Assembly: GCA_024684955.1 (NCBI GenBank)
Contig: JAIKWH010000062.1
Location: 25,239-89,238 of the forward strand
Source: Pseudobutyrivibrio sp.
Lineage (GTDB): Bacteria > Bacillota > Clostridia > Lachnospirales > Lachnospiraceae
Reading direction: 5' to 3'
Length of the DNA: 64,000 nt
Shown: in pieces, positions 39,985-50,156 of the stretch
How positions within the stretch are numbered: position 1 is the first letter of the stretch
Layout: each line of letters starts with the position of its first letter
Notes under the pieces: model-generated
Seen by the model: the letters and a program-made list of their open reading frames with translations, nothing else
Databases searched by the model: none
Told to the model about the DNA's origin: nothing
Position numbers and translations under genes: made by a program

Positions 39985-41709
39985 ATGGTAAGAAAGCGTA
40001 AGCTAGCGGGTCATATAATGAGGATAGCACTAGCGGTGTCTTGTTTAATCGTGGCAGCCCTGGTGTCAATCAGTGCCTATTATTTAATTAATGCCTACGA
40101 AAGTACAATTGAGGACCAGCTGAGAACCTCTGCCGTTCAATTGGACGATATGATAAACCATACCTGTGACGGAGATTGGAAACTAAGCGAGAATGGGGAA
40201 CTGATGAAAGGGGATATGGTTGTCCATGACCAATGCCTTGAAAGACTGGGTGATTTATCAAACAAAACTGGTTTGAAATATACAGTTTTTTATGGAAACA
40301 CCAGATATATTTCTACCATGACTAACGCAGATGGTTCCTCTATGGAGGGTACAACAGCTTCAGATGCCGTATATCAGTCTGTAGTAAAAGAAGGAAATGA
40401 CTATTACATGAAGAGGCTTAAAATTGGGGATAGCAACTATAATGCATACTATGTTCCTCTTTGCAATACTGACGGTTCAAGGGTTGGAATGCTCTTTGCA
40501 GGCAAGGAAACCAACATAATTTATAAAACTATGAATTCTGCCCTCTTGCAGATGTTTCTGGTGGCAGGAATTGGTCTTACCTTCCTCTTTATAGTAGGAA
40601 TAAAAATGATGAGAAGTTCATCCTCTGCTATGCACGATATTGTGGAGGGGCTAAGGGCTCTTTCAAGAGGAGAACTTACCTATTGGTTTGCTGAATCATC
40701 TATACAAAGAAAAGATGAGGTGGGAATTATAGCGGAGGCGGCCACAGAATTAAGGGATAAACTGACGGAGGTAATTACCAACACAATCAGTCTTTCTGAG
40801 CAGGTAAGTGATGCCGGAGATGAGTTGGCTAGGTCAGCTGAGGGAGCCTCAGCCGCATCAAGTCAGGTTACTTCTGCTGTAGATGATATTAGCAAGGGGG
40901 CTGTGAGTCAGGCAGAAAGTGTAGGACATTCTGTGGGTAATACTACAGAAATCGGCACAAATATTATCAGTATTACAGAGAGCGTAGAGGAACTATCTAG
41001 TGACGCAAAGGAGATGAATTCTGCAACTGATAGGACTATATCTGCTGTTACAGAATTGCTAAAGCAAAATGAGGCTGTCATTATTTCCATGAATGAGATT
41101 AGAAACCAAATCAGGGCAACCAATGAGGCGGTTATACAAATTGCAGAGGCCTCAAAGTCTATTTCTAGCATCTCAAACCAGACCAATCTTTTGGCTTTAA
41201 ACGCATCAATTGAGGCGGCTAGAGCAGGAGAGCAAGGAAAGGGCTTTGCAGTTGTAGCCACAGAAATTAGCACCTTGGCAGACCAGTCTGGAGAGGCAGC
41301 AGTTTCCATTAATGAGATTGTAAGCAATCTGGTAAAGGAATCCCAGGAGAGCGTAAATATTATTGAAAAATTAAATACAGCCTTCCAGGAGCAGATTGTA
41401 AAACTAAATTCTACCAAGGAAGATATGGATGGAATGGTAGTAAATGTGGCCAGTGTAAAAGATAGTGCATCCCTCATCCAGGAAAAGGTTGGTTTGCTCA
41501 ATTCATCAAAGGATAGCCTAAACAATATTATTGAAGACCTGTCAGCTATTTCTCAACAGAATGCGGCATCCTCTGAGGAGACCAACGCATCTATGGAGGA
41601 ACTTAATGCAACCTTTGAAATTATTAATCATTCGGCAGATGAATTAAAGGAACTTGCCCTTAACCTAAATGAGGAAATCAACTTCTTCAAACTGGAGGTT
41701 GCAGGGTAA
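39985..41709 (+). CDS. Methyl-accepting chemotaxis protein with Cache-like sensor
   Basis: TM-Cache-TM; tip [33 protein letters not shown]. Confidence 0.93.
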   Translation: MVRKRKLAGHIMRIALAVSCLIVAALVSISAYYLINAYESTIEDQLRTSAVQLDDMINHTCDGDWKLSENGELMKGDMVVHDQCLERLGDLSNKTGLKYTVFYGNTRYISTMTNADGSSMEGTTASDAVYQSVVKEGNDYYMKRLKIGDSNYNAYYVPLCNTDGSRVGMLFAGKETNIIYKTMNSALLQMFLVAGIGLTFLFIVGIKMMRSSSSAMHDIVEGLRALSRGELTYWFAESSIQRKDEVGIIAEAATELRDKLTEVITNTISLSEQVSDAGDELARSAEGASAASSQVTSAVDDISKGAVSQAESVGHSVGNTTEIGTNIISITESVEELSSDAKEMNSATDRTISAVTELLKQNEAVIISMNEIRNQIRATNEAVIQIAEASKSISSISNQTNLLALNASIEAARAGEQGKGFAVVATEISTLADQSGEAAVSINEIVSNLVKESQESVNIIEKLNTAFQEQIVKLNSTKEDMDGMVVNVASVKDSASLIQEKVGLLNSSKDSLNNIIEDLSAISQQNAASSEETNASMEELNATFEIINHSADELKELALNLNEEINFFKLEVAG

Positions 41710-41731
41710 AATAAAAAAAAGAATTAAAGGA

Positions 41732-41767
41732 AATTGTCCGGCTATTTGTCAGCCGGGCAATTTTTTT
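41732..41767 (+). terminator. Rho-independent terminator
   Basis: AATTGTCCGGCT atttgtc AGCCGGGCAATT then T-run. Confidence 0.9.
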
Positions 41768-41805
41768 ATAGAATACTCATGGGATTATTCCATAGGAGAA
41801 GAAAA

Positions 41806-43374
41806 ATGAAGGCAGATTTTAAGGAAAAAAACCGAGGTGTGGCATTTCAGTTTATTATAATTCTTGTTATATCCTTTATAGTTTATGGGGTATATGTAGG
41901 TGCCAATCTATACAAAAATATAATGGACAATCACTATGAGTCAATCGATTCCATGGTGGATGTGACAAAGGACAACCTGTCCCAGACCTTAAATTTTATC
42001 CAGGGTGCATCCATATCAATTTCTGCATCAGATTCTGTGAGAAGATGGATAAGTGATGACACCATCTATTTTGGCAACACCAAAAATTCCTACGTAAACA
42101 AAGAGTTGCTCAACAAGGATATCCAGAGCATTCTTTCCAACACAGGTATAAATTCTTATTCATATTTGGACTATGTAGTGATATTGGAAAATGGAGATAT
42201 TCTCACCTATTCCTACACCAGCCCTGTCCCTGTCAGTTATATTTATTCCTCTGTGGAGGATTGCTATGAGCAGATAAAGGATGAGGATAATTATTCTATA
42301 GTCCTGCCACCCACAAAGGACAGGCCGGAGATTTTCTTTACCCTAAGGCTTCAAGCTGACTTTTCCACCAATAATAGTTTATATATAGTCTCAGGAGTGG
42401 CTGAGGAAAACATTAATAAAATCTATAATGATACCCTCATATACGAGGGCAGCAATGCCTACATCATAGACAAGGATGGCATTGTTTATTCTTCAAATGA
42501 CGATGAGACCCTTGGCACTCAGTTACAAGACCAGGACAGGCCTGACAAGTTATATATCAAAAGGAGAATTAACAGGGATTACTACTATGTCTACACCATG
42601 CCAAAGTCGGTGTTGATGAGGGAGACACTGAGTAACATGAGGATGTATTTCCTTATTTCTGTCCTTATGATTATTCTCCTGTCAATCACCTTTATAAAAC
42701 TCAGGGACCAGGTCTCTGCTCTTTATGAGTCGGAGTATGAGTCGAGAATTATGCTGAAGGAGACAGAACTAAAAAATCTCCAGCATCAGATGAATCCTCA
42801 TTTTCTCTTTAACATATTGCTTACCATACAGATAAAGGCCAAGATGGCAGGAGATGAGGTGGTGTACAAAATGATTTCCTCCTTGTCTTCTCTGCTCAGG
42901 TCTGGTATATACAAGGATGAACGAGGGATAATTTCTATCAGGGAGGAACTTAGACTGGTAGAATATTATCTGGAATTACAAAAAATGAGATTTGAGGACA
43001 GGTTGGATTACTCAATCGAACTTTCGGAGGAAAGCATTTATGATTGCACAATCCCCCGTCTAATAATAGAGCCAATGGTAGAAAATGCTATAGTCCACGG
43101 CGTGGAGGGCATTAGCGAAAAAGCCAAGGTAGATGTTAAACTGGCTTACAATAATGGGGATGTAATAATCCATGTTATAGATAATGGGGCTGGATTTGAT
43201 CCAAAGGAGGTGGACCTTGATTCAAAGGATTCCACTGGTATTGGCCTTGCATACGCAAAGGAAAGACTGCAGTTAATCTATGGAGAAAATTATGGACTCA
43301 GGGTTGAAAGCGCAGTTGGCAATGGCACAGATGTTATAATCAAAATTCCAAAGGTGACCAGGGTAATGGAGTAA
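41806..43374 (+). CDS. YesM-type sensor histidine kinase (His_kinase family)
   Basis: LKNLQHQMNPHFLFNILLTIQIKAKMAG, HATPase domain; start 41806 chosen because the listed start overlaps the terminator. Confidence 0.92.
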   Translation: MKADFKEKNRGVAFQFIIILVISFIVYGVYVGANLYKNIMDNHYESIDSMVDVTKDNLSQTLNFIQGASISISASDSVRRWISDDTIYFGNTKNSYVNKELLNKDIQSILSNTGINSYSYLDYVVILENGDILTYSYTSPVPVSYIYSSVEDCYEQIKDEDNYSIVLPPTKDRPEIFFTLRLQADFSTNNSLYIVSGVAEENINKIYNDTLIYEGSNAYIIDKDGIVYSSNDDETLGTQLQDQDRPDKLYIKRRINRDYYYVYTMPKSVLMRETLSNMRMYFLISVLMIILLSITFIKLRDQVSALYESEYESRIMLKETELKNLQHQMNPHFLFNILLTIQIKAKMAGDEVVYKMISSLSSLLRSGIYKDERGIISIREELRLVEYYLELQKMRFEDRLDYSIELSEESIYDCTIPRLIIEPMVENAIVHGVEGISEKAKVDVKLAYNNGDVIIHVIDNGAGFDPKEVDLDSKDSTGIGLAYAKERLQLIYGENYGLRVESAVGNGTDVIIKIPKVTRVME

Positions 43375-43378
43375 AGGT

Positions 43379-44488
43379 ATGTTTAGTGTAATTGTTGTAG
43401 ACGACGAGAAAAGTATTAGAGAGGGAATCGTACAACTTATCGATTGGAAAGAAATAGGATGTCAGGTGACAGGATCCTTTTCAAATGGCAAGGAGGCTTT
43501 AGAATTTCTTGAGTCAAATCCTGTGGATATAGTTGTAACTGACATAAAGATGCCAGAGATGGATGGCCTGACTCTTAGCGCAAAAATAAAGGAGAAGAAG
43601 GAGGATATAGACGTAATTATCCTTACAGCCTACTCAGATTTCTCCTATGCCAAGATGGCTATTTCAAATGGTGTTACCGATTTCATCATAAAAAACGAAT
43701 TTTTGGAAGAACTGCCAAAGGCCATAGAAAAGATTGCTGCCACAAAGGCCAACAAGTCTGTTGCCAGTGACAGAAGGTTTATTGCCTGCGCCTGCGAGAT
43801 TCTCGAAACTGAAAATAGCAAGAAAAAAGACTATGACTATCTAAAGATTATCAGCAACATTTTAAAGATTGCCCTGATTGACTGTGAGTACCAGATTATG
43901 CCAAAGGATGACAGGTGCTTTACCATTGTAATAAATGTTAAAAATGATTCTGCGGTCAATTTATCCACAATAGGAGCATACTTTAAGGATATTATCAACA
44001 TGGCCACAGAGTTTATGAGTATAGATATTCGCTTTGGCCTGGGTACCTTTGTGGATTCTGGAGATGCTGTAAAGCAGTCTCTCAAGCAGGCCATGATTGC
44101 CTTGTCCCGCTGTGAGATTGAGGGGTCTGGAATCTATTTCTTTGAGGAGAGCAAGAGAAATAAAAAGAGAGAGTTGATGCAGCAGGTTAATGACTATATC
44201 GATAGCCATTACAGCCAGCAGGTCAACCTGCACATGATAGCAAGCGAGTTATATCTTAATGAGGCCTATCTTAGCCGTGCTTATAAAAATGCAGCAGGCA
44301 TTACCATTACAGAGTATCTGACCAATGTGAGAATTGAAAAGGCCAAAGAGCTCATTATGGAAGGCGGTATGAAATTATACGAGATTGCAGATGCAGTTGG
44401 CTTTAAAGATGCTGCATATTTTACAAATGTTTTTGTAAAAAACACTGGGGTAAATCCAAGCGAGTACAAAAAATTACAACTTATGTAA
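43379..44488 (+). CDS. YesN-type response regulator (REC + AraC HTH)
   Basis: VIVVDDEKSIREGI, DIVVTDIKMPEMDGL, C-terminal AraC HTH HMIASELYLNEAYLSRAYKNAAGITITEYL. Confidence 0.93.
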   Translation: MFSVIVVDDEKSIREGIVQLIDWKEIGCQVTGSFSNGKEALEFLESNPVDIVVTDIKMPEMDGLTLSAKIKEKKEDIDVIILTAYSDFSYAKMAISNGVTDFIIKNEFLEELPKAIEKIAATKANKSVASDRRFIACACEILETENSKKKDYDYLKIISNILKIALIDCEYQIMPKDDRCFTIVINVKNDSAVNLSTIGAYFKDIINMATEFMSIDIRFGLGTFVDSGDAVKQSLKQAMIALSRCEIEGSGIYFFEESKRNKKRELMQQVNDYIDSHYSQQVNLHMIASELYLNEAYLSRAYKNAAGITITEYLTNVRIEKAKELIMEGGMKLYEIADAVGFKDAAYFTNVFVKNTGVNPSEYKKLQLM

Positions 44489-44584
44489 AAATTTTACAAG
44501 CGACTCCCCCGAAATGTGAAAAATTCATATAGTAAGTGGCAAATAAAACACAAGTTAAAGTAAATTGCCTCTATTCAGATTAAG

Positions 44585-44621
44585 CGTGTTTCAAAGTATA
44601 TTATAAATACATTGAAACACG
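44585..44621 (+). promoter_or_regulatory. Inverted repeat at candidate promoter of the sugar ABC/GH65 operon
   Basis: CGTGTTTCAA-N17-TTGAAACACG; spans a -10-like TATATT. Confidence 0.7.
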
Positions 44622-44649
44622 TTTTCTAAATTCAAAGGAGGGGTAATTA

Positions 44650-45996
44650 ATGAAAAACCAACTTAGAAAAGCGCTGGCAATGGGTGCAGCAGCACTTATG
44701 ATGACATCCATGATCGGATGTGGCAGCACAGATTCAGCATCAGCAGGTGAGGACGCAGGTGCAACAACAGAGGAGAGTGGTTCATCAAGCGAGCCAGTTG
44801 AAATCTCTTACGCAACATTTGCAGTAGGTACACACGCATCAGCAGGTGCTGAGGCAAAGGTACTTGAGGAGTTCAACAAGCAGTACGGAGACAAAATTAA
44901 AGTCAACGTTGAGGAACTTCCTAGTGATGATGCTTTCGTAGACAAGATGAAAGTATTAGCAAACTCAAAGTCACTTCCTGATGTATGTATCGCAAAGAAC
45001 GGTATCAGAGAGTTGGCAATTGAGAATGGCCAGGCAGTAGACCTCATTCCTTATCTTGAGGAAGATGCTGAGTGGGCTAAGTTCGTAGGCGAAGGCGCTA
45101 TCGAATACAACAAGACAGATGATGGAAAGTTATATTCTATCTCTAACCAGAGACAGATCGTTGGATACTTCTACAACAAGGAATTATTCGAGAAGGCAGG
45201 CATTCAGCCAGCTAAGACATGGGACGAGTGGATGTCAAACTGTGAGGCTCTTAAGGCTTCAGGTGTTGCACCTCTTGCTCTTATGACAGGTGAGAACTGC
45301 TGGACAACAAACCTTGTTCTTTGCTCTTATGTAGGTTCACAGGGCGAGGAAGGTAATGCATTCATGAACACAACTCATCCAGATAGCTACAACAACGATG
45401 CAGTTATCTCTGGTCTTGAGATGATGCAGAAGTGCTTACAGGATTACACAACAAGTGATGCTGTTGGTGCTGCATATGCAAACGCTGCTAACAACTTCCT
45501 TCAGGAGAATGCAGCAATCATTCCTAACGGTCTTTGGATGACATCTGATTTCTCTGATGAGTCTAAGGCAGTTGCAGGTCTTGCAGACAAGATCGGTGTT
45601 GCTCTTTATCCAGAGGATTCAATGATTTCTCAGTTCGAAGTAGGTTACACACTTAACACAGCTGGCAAGTCTGAGGAAGAGCAGGAGGCAGCTCTTACAT
45701 TCCTCAAGTTCATCACTGGCGAGTGGGCACAGGGTGTTTACCTTGAGGAAGCAGGCGTTCTTCCACTTACAGACAACGTAGCAATCTCTGATGAGTACAA
45801 GGCTGCTAATCCACTTGTAGCTGACATGATCGAGCTTTCAGGCCAGGCTAAGTACACATTTGAGAACTTCGATAACACAGCATACTCAAGCGTAATTGAT
45901 GAGTTCGCAGTAAGCTATCCACAGCTTGTATACGGTGAGATCACCGCTGAAGAAATGGCTCAGAATCTTACAGATGCCATTGCTGAGAACAAGTAA
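44650..45996 (+). CDS. Sugar ABC transporter extracellular-binding lipoprotein
   Basis: Lipobox SMIGCGS, family-1 SBP sequence, followed by two permeases. Confidence 0.92.
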   Translation: MKNQLRKALAMGAAALMMTSMIGCGSTDSASAGEDAGATTEESGSSSEPVEISYATFAVGTHASAGAEAKVLEEFNKQYGDKIKVNVEELPSDDAFVDKMKVLANSKSLPDVCIAKNGIRELAIENGQAVDLIPYLEEDAEWAKFVGEGAIEYNKTDDGKLYSISNQRQIVGYFYNKELFEKAGIQPAKTWDEWMSNCEALKASGVAPLALMTGENCWTTNLVLCSYVGSQGEEGNAFMNTTHPDSYNNDAVISGLEMMQKCLQDYTTSDAVGAAYANAANNFLQENAAIIPNGLWMTSDFSDESKAVAGLADKIGVALYPEDSMISQFEVGYTLNTAGKSEEEQEAALTFLKFITGEWAQGVYLEEAGVLPLTDNVAISDEYKAANPLVADMIELSGQAKYTFENFDNTAYSSVIDEFAVSYPQLVYGEITAEEMAQNLTDAIAENK

Positions 45997-46032
45997 TTTT
46001 CTTTTCAAAAAAACCCATTTAATAAATCAAAT

Positions 46033-46073
46033 ACTTTCAATTGGTGCGGGCTTGCCCCGCACCTCTGGAAAGT
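46033..46073 (+). other. Intercistronic hairpin between SBP and permease
   Basis: ACTTTC..GGTGCGGG cttgc CCCGCACC..GAAAGT; no T-tract. Confidence 0.7.
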
Positions 46074-46096
46074 GTGACTATTTTTAAGGAAAAACT

Positions 46097-46963
46097 ATGG
46101 TAAAAAATAAAAAATGGATGGTAATGTTTCTTACACCAGGCCTTGTATTGTTTGCCTTTGTATTCTTGGCAGCAATAGTTGAACTATTTGCAACATCATT
46201 TACAGATTGGGCCATTGGAAGGGATATTTCCTTCGTAGGACTAAAAAATTATATTGAACTGCTTACCACAGATAAAGGGTTCCCAACATCTGTAAAAAAT
46301 ACCTTAGTATGGATTTTATTACAATCAACTTTTCACGTATTTATTGGTGTATCAGTTGCACTTATTCTTGCAAAGAAAAAATGGTATTCAAACTCAGTCA
46401 GAGTTATCTACTTTATTCCTAATGTTATTTCTTCTGCAGCCATCGGTATGTTATTTACATGCATGATGAATCCGCAGTTTGGCTTAGTAAATAAACTGAT
46501 TGAAAAAATCACTGGCGACCCTTTCACACAGAATTGGTTTATGTCACCAGACACAGCCTTCGGAACTGTTACAGCAACATGGCTTCCATACGCAGGACTG
46601 GTTACAATCCTTGTTATGGCAGAGATGTCATCAATTCCAGAGGAAGTCTTTGAGGCAGCCAAGATCGATGGGGCTACATCTTTTCAGTCAGATATATATA
46701 TAGTTCTTCCACTTATGAGGAACATTATTGGAACATCAACAATTCTCGCTGCAACATCTATGCTGCAGAAACTGGATATTATCATGATGACAACCAGTGG
46801 CGGACCTGGATACAGGACAATGAACATGCCTATGTACTTGTATCAGACTGTATTCTCAAATAACAACTACGGTTTGGCTAACGCTCAGGGTGTACTGCTT
46901 ATCTTATTAGGCGTGCTCTGCCTCGTTATTATTCGCAAGCTGTACAGAATGGATGAGGACTAA
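46097..46963 (+). CDS. Sugar ABC transporter permease (MalF-like)
   Basis: EEVFEAAKIDGATSFQSDIYIVLPLM EAA loop. Confidence 0.93.
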   Translation: MVKNKKWMVMFLTPGLVLFAFVFLAAIVELFATSFTDWAIGRDISFVGLKNYIELLTTDKGFPTSVKNTLVWILLQSTFHVFIGVSVALILAKKKWYSNSVRVIYFIPNVISSAAIGMLFTCMMNPQFGLVNKLIEKITGDPFTQNWFMSPDTAFGTVTATWLPYAGLVTILVMAEMSSIPEEVFEAAKIDGATSFQSDIYIVLPLMRNIIGTSTILAATSMLQKLDIIMMTTSGGPGYRTMNMPMYLYQTVFSNNNYGLANAQGVLLILLGVLCLVIIRKLYRMDED

Positions 46964-46975
46964 CGGAGGTAAACC

Positions 46976-47803
46976 ATGGCAAAAAAGATATTAGCAAAGA
47001 CAGGAGTTTTCATACTTCTGGCGATTATAGTAATAATTTCATTAGTTCCAATCATCTGGGTGTTTGGTGCTTCATTTAAAACAAATGGAGAAATCCTGTC
47101 AGGATCTCTTAGTTTGACAGGACCACTTAGCATAAACAACTATGTCAATGCCTTTAGGCTGGCACCACTTGTTGCCTTCTACAAAAACTCTGTAGTGGTT
47201 TCAATTGTGGCAACTTGTCTCAATTTGATTGTATGTTCTATGGCTGCATACATAGTTGTTAGATGTCAGTTTAAATTAAAACCAGTTATTACACTTGTAT
47301 TCTCACTGGGACTTATTATTCCTAGTGCAGCACTTTTACAGCCACTTTATACAACACTTACATCAACCCATTTGTATAACACATTGACAGGTTTGATTCT
47401 CGTATATGCCGCACTTGGTATGCCTACCACATTCTATGTAATGGTAAGTTATATCCAGACTATTCCATATACTTTGGAGGAAGCAGCCTATATCGATGGA
47501 GCATCTTTCGGCAGAACCTTCTTCCAGATTGTACTTCCTATTACAAGACCTGCCTTTGCAACAGCAGCAGTTATGGAGTTTTTGCTGGCATGGAACGAGT
47601 TCCAGTTTGCACTGACTCTCACAGGTGATACAACAAAGAGAACACTTCCAATTGCCCTCTACTATTTCAAGAGTGCATTTGCCACAGACTACGGCGCAAT
47701 GTTTGCAGCTACAATCGTTGTAATCATTCCAAGTATTATTGTATTTATTCTCTTACAGAAGCAGGTTATTTCAGGCTTGGCAGCGGGTTCAGTTAAGGGT
47801 TAA
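46976..47803 (+). CDS. Sugar ABC transporter permease (MalG-like)
   Basis: LEEAAYIDGASFGRTFFQIVLPITRP EAA loop. Confidence 0.93.
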   Translation: MAKKILAKTGVFILLAIIVIISLVPIIWVFGASFKTNGEILSGSLSLTGPLSINNYVNAFRLAPLVAFYKNSVVVSIVATCLNLIVCSMAAYIVVRCQFKLKPVITLVFSLGLIIPSAALLQPLYTTLTSTHLYNTLTGLILVYAALGMPTTFYVMVSYIQTIPYTLEEAAYIDGASFGRTFFQIVLPITRPAFATAAVMEFLLAWNEFQFALTLTGDTTKRTLPIALYYFKSAFATDYGAMFAATIVVIIPSIIVFILLQKQVISGLAAGSVKG

Positions 47804-47833
47804 AGGAACAAAAAAATAAATTAAGTCACAGGA

Positions 47834-47860
47834 TGAAGATCAGTGTAAGGCTGGTCTTCA
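47834..47860 (+). other. Hairpin between permease and GH65 genes
   Basis: TGAAGATCAG tgtaagg CTGGTCTTCA (one G-U pair). Confidence 0.55.
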
Positions 47861-47877
47861 CCTATATAAGGGACAAT

Positions 47878-50028
47878 ATGAATAATGAATTTTTAATAGA
47901 GGAAAAAGGATTCGACAAAAGAGCAATAAAGCATTACGAGGGACTATTTTGTCAGGGAAACGGCTATGTCCACGTTAGGGCCAGCCATGAGGATTCCATT
48001 TATGGAGTAAGACAGGACGATGAATATGATAGAAAGCCTGCCAATGTAACCTTGGAAAAACCTCGTGAGACTCTTTCAAAATACGGTACATTCATCCCAG
48101 GTGTCACAGGCGTTCACCCATATTTGAAGGATGAGATTATCAACCTGCCTTACCCATTTATGACCGAGGTATTTTTAAATGGAGACAAGGTAGATATTAC
48201 AGGAAACAATATAGAAAACTACAATAGGAGCCTGGATTTATACTCAGGCACCCTTACAAGAACCATAGAGGTAGTGGACAAGGCATACAGGGTAAGGATT
48301 TGCCATGAGAGAGTCCTGTCAATGGATTGCAAACACCTAGCCCTGGAGAAGACTACAATCAGCCTTTTAGAGGGCAAATGTCATCTTGGTCTTGTGACTG
48401 GTGTTGATGCCAGGGTTAGGACTAATGGTTTCAACCACTTAGTAAAAATAGAGACAGGTAAGGAAGCAGATAGGACATATTTAAAGGCTCTGACCAACGG
48501 TGGCAACACAGTCGATTACAGGCTTAGGACAGCTGCAAAGGAGATGGATTTGATTCCTGGAGCAGATGATTCCAGATGTTACTATACTGGTGAGAAAAAT
48601 TTAGGCGGTTCTTGTAAGGAGATTAGCCTGGAAAAAGTTGTGGCAATCACCACAGACAGGGACTTTGATAAATTTGAAGATAACACAGGTCTGGGCTATG
48701 AGGATTTAAAGAAGAATTCAGATAAGGTCTGGGCAAAAATTTGGGATGACTGTGACATTGTCATAAAGGGAGACGACAAGACACAGCAGGCCCTGAGAAT
48801 GGCTATTTACCACCTAATCAGAAATGCTACAGATGACGACAGGGTTGCAATCTGTGCAAAGGGTCATTCAGGTGAAGGATACTTTGGACATTATTTCTGG
48901 GATACAGAAATCAATATGTTGCCATTCTATCTTTATGAAATGCCAGACAAGGCTAAAAACCTTGTAAAGTTCCGTTACAACACCCTAGATGGGGCAATTA
49001 AAAATGCCAAGTTGTACGGATATGATGGAGCCAGATATGCCTGGGAATCCTCAGTCAGCGGTGAGGAGGAATGCGCAAACTGGCAGTATGCAGACAACGA
49101 AATTCACGTTACAGCAGATATAGTATATGCAATGATTAATTACGTGAGAATGACCTCCGACCAGGAATTCTACAAAGAATGCGTCATTCCAGTAATGATT
49201 GAGACAGCTAAATACTGGCTACAGAGAATGGACAAGAGAAAGGACGGCAGCCTAGAGCTCCTAGGAGTAATGGGACCTGATGAGTACCTTCCATTTACAA
49301 GAAACAACGCATATACAAATAAACTTGTAAGATTCTCTTTGGAGGAAACAGCAAAGGCCATTGAAAAATACAATGTGCCTGTAGAGAGAGATTTCTTACT
49401 TTCAGTAAAGTATGCAGCCGAAAACCTCAAAGGATACGCACCACTAAGCGACAATGAACGAGTAATCAAGCAGTGCGATGAATTTGAGGAATACGCAGAC
49501 ATAGATTTTGGGCAGATATGGACAGATAGGTCAAAGTGCTTCGGAAACCATATTTCCCAGGAGAAGAATTACAGATCAAAGGCCTTAAAACAGGCAGACG
49601 TACTGGAGATGATGATGCTATTCCCACATGAATTTAGCACAGAAACTCTCAAGGCCAACTTTGATTACTACCTACCAATTACTACCCACGATTCTTCTCT
49701 TTCAGCCTATGTTCATGGATTATTGGCTGCAAGACTCGGCAGAACAGAAATTGCCGAGAGGTTCCTTAAAATTGTTGACGACATAGATATGGACAGCAAT
49801 AGAAGAGGCGCTGAGGAAGGTGTCCACATAGCCAACTTTGGTGGTCTCTGGCAAATGGTAGTATTTGGATTCGCTGGCCTGTCATACTCAATGTGGGACG
49901 ACGATATTTCTATAAAACCAGCCCTCCCCGCTGGTTGGAAATCCCTGGAGTTTAAGACACTCTATAAGGGCAACAAATATAAGGTAACCATAGGTAAGGA
50001 CACAAAGGAAATTGTAAAACTCTCCTAA
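47878..50028 (+). CDS. Glycoside hydrolase family 65 phosphorylase, substrate unknown
   Basis: HYFWDTEINMLPFYLY, WESSVSGEEEC, EIHVTADIVYAM, GVMGPDEYLPFTRNNAYTN; ATG at 47878 matches the typical GH65 N-terminus. Confidence 0.9.
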   Translation: MNNEFLIEEKGFDKRAIKHYEGLFCQGNGYVHVRASHEDSIYGVRQDDEYDRKPANVTLEKPRETLSKYGTFIPGVTGVHPYLKDEIINLPYPFMTEVFLNGDKVDITGNNIENYNRSLDLYSGTLTRTIEVVDKAYRVRICHERVLSMDCKHLALEKTTISLLEGKCHLGLVTGVDARVRTNGFNHLVKIETGKEADRTYLKALTNGGNTVDYRLRTAAKEMDLIPGADDSRCYYTGEKNLGGSCKEISLEKVVAITTDRDFDKFEDNTGLGYEDLKKNSDKVWAKIWDDCDIVIKGDDKTQQALRMAIYHLIRNATDDDRVAICAKGHSGEGYFGHYFWDTEINMLPFYLYEMPDKAKNLVKFRYNTLDGAIKNAKLYGYDGARYAWESSVSGEEECANWQYADNEIHVTADIVYAMINYVRMTSDQEFYKECVIPVMIETAKYWLQRMDKRKDGSLELLGVMGPDEYLPFTRNNAYTNKLVRFSLEETAKAIEKYNVPVERDFLLSVKYAAENLKGYAPLSDNERVIKQCDEFEEYADIDFGQIWTDRSKCFGNHISQEKNYRSKALKQADVLEMMMLFPHEFSTETLKANFDYYLPITTHDSSLSAYVHGLLAARLGRTEIAERFLKIVDDIDMDSNRRGAEEGVHIANFGGLWQMVVFGFAGLSYSMWDDDISIKPALPAGWKSLEFKTLYKGNKYKVTIGKDTKEIVKLS

Positions 50029-50080
50029 TTTCTTTTAATAGTCTTTAACCTTTTTCATTCCAATTCTTTTTCATTTCAAT

Positions 50081-50111
50081 AAAAATACCAGGGCATTGCC
50101 CTGGTATTTTT
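50081..50111. terminator. Bidirectional terminator
   Basis: AAAAATACCAGGGCA / TTGCCCTGGTATTTTT between convergent genes. Confidence 0.93.
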
Positions 50112-50156
50112 GTATCTTTATATACTTGTTACAATATTGGGAAAATATCCTACTTT

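Noticed and set aside
40908-41525. 205-aa antisense ORF within an MCP (also 9452-10072, 50436-51378 and similar)
   Set aside because: Antisense open frames of coiled-coil/helical genes; composition artefacts without domains or ribosome-binding sites.
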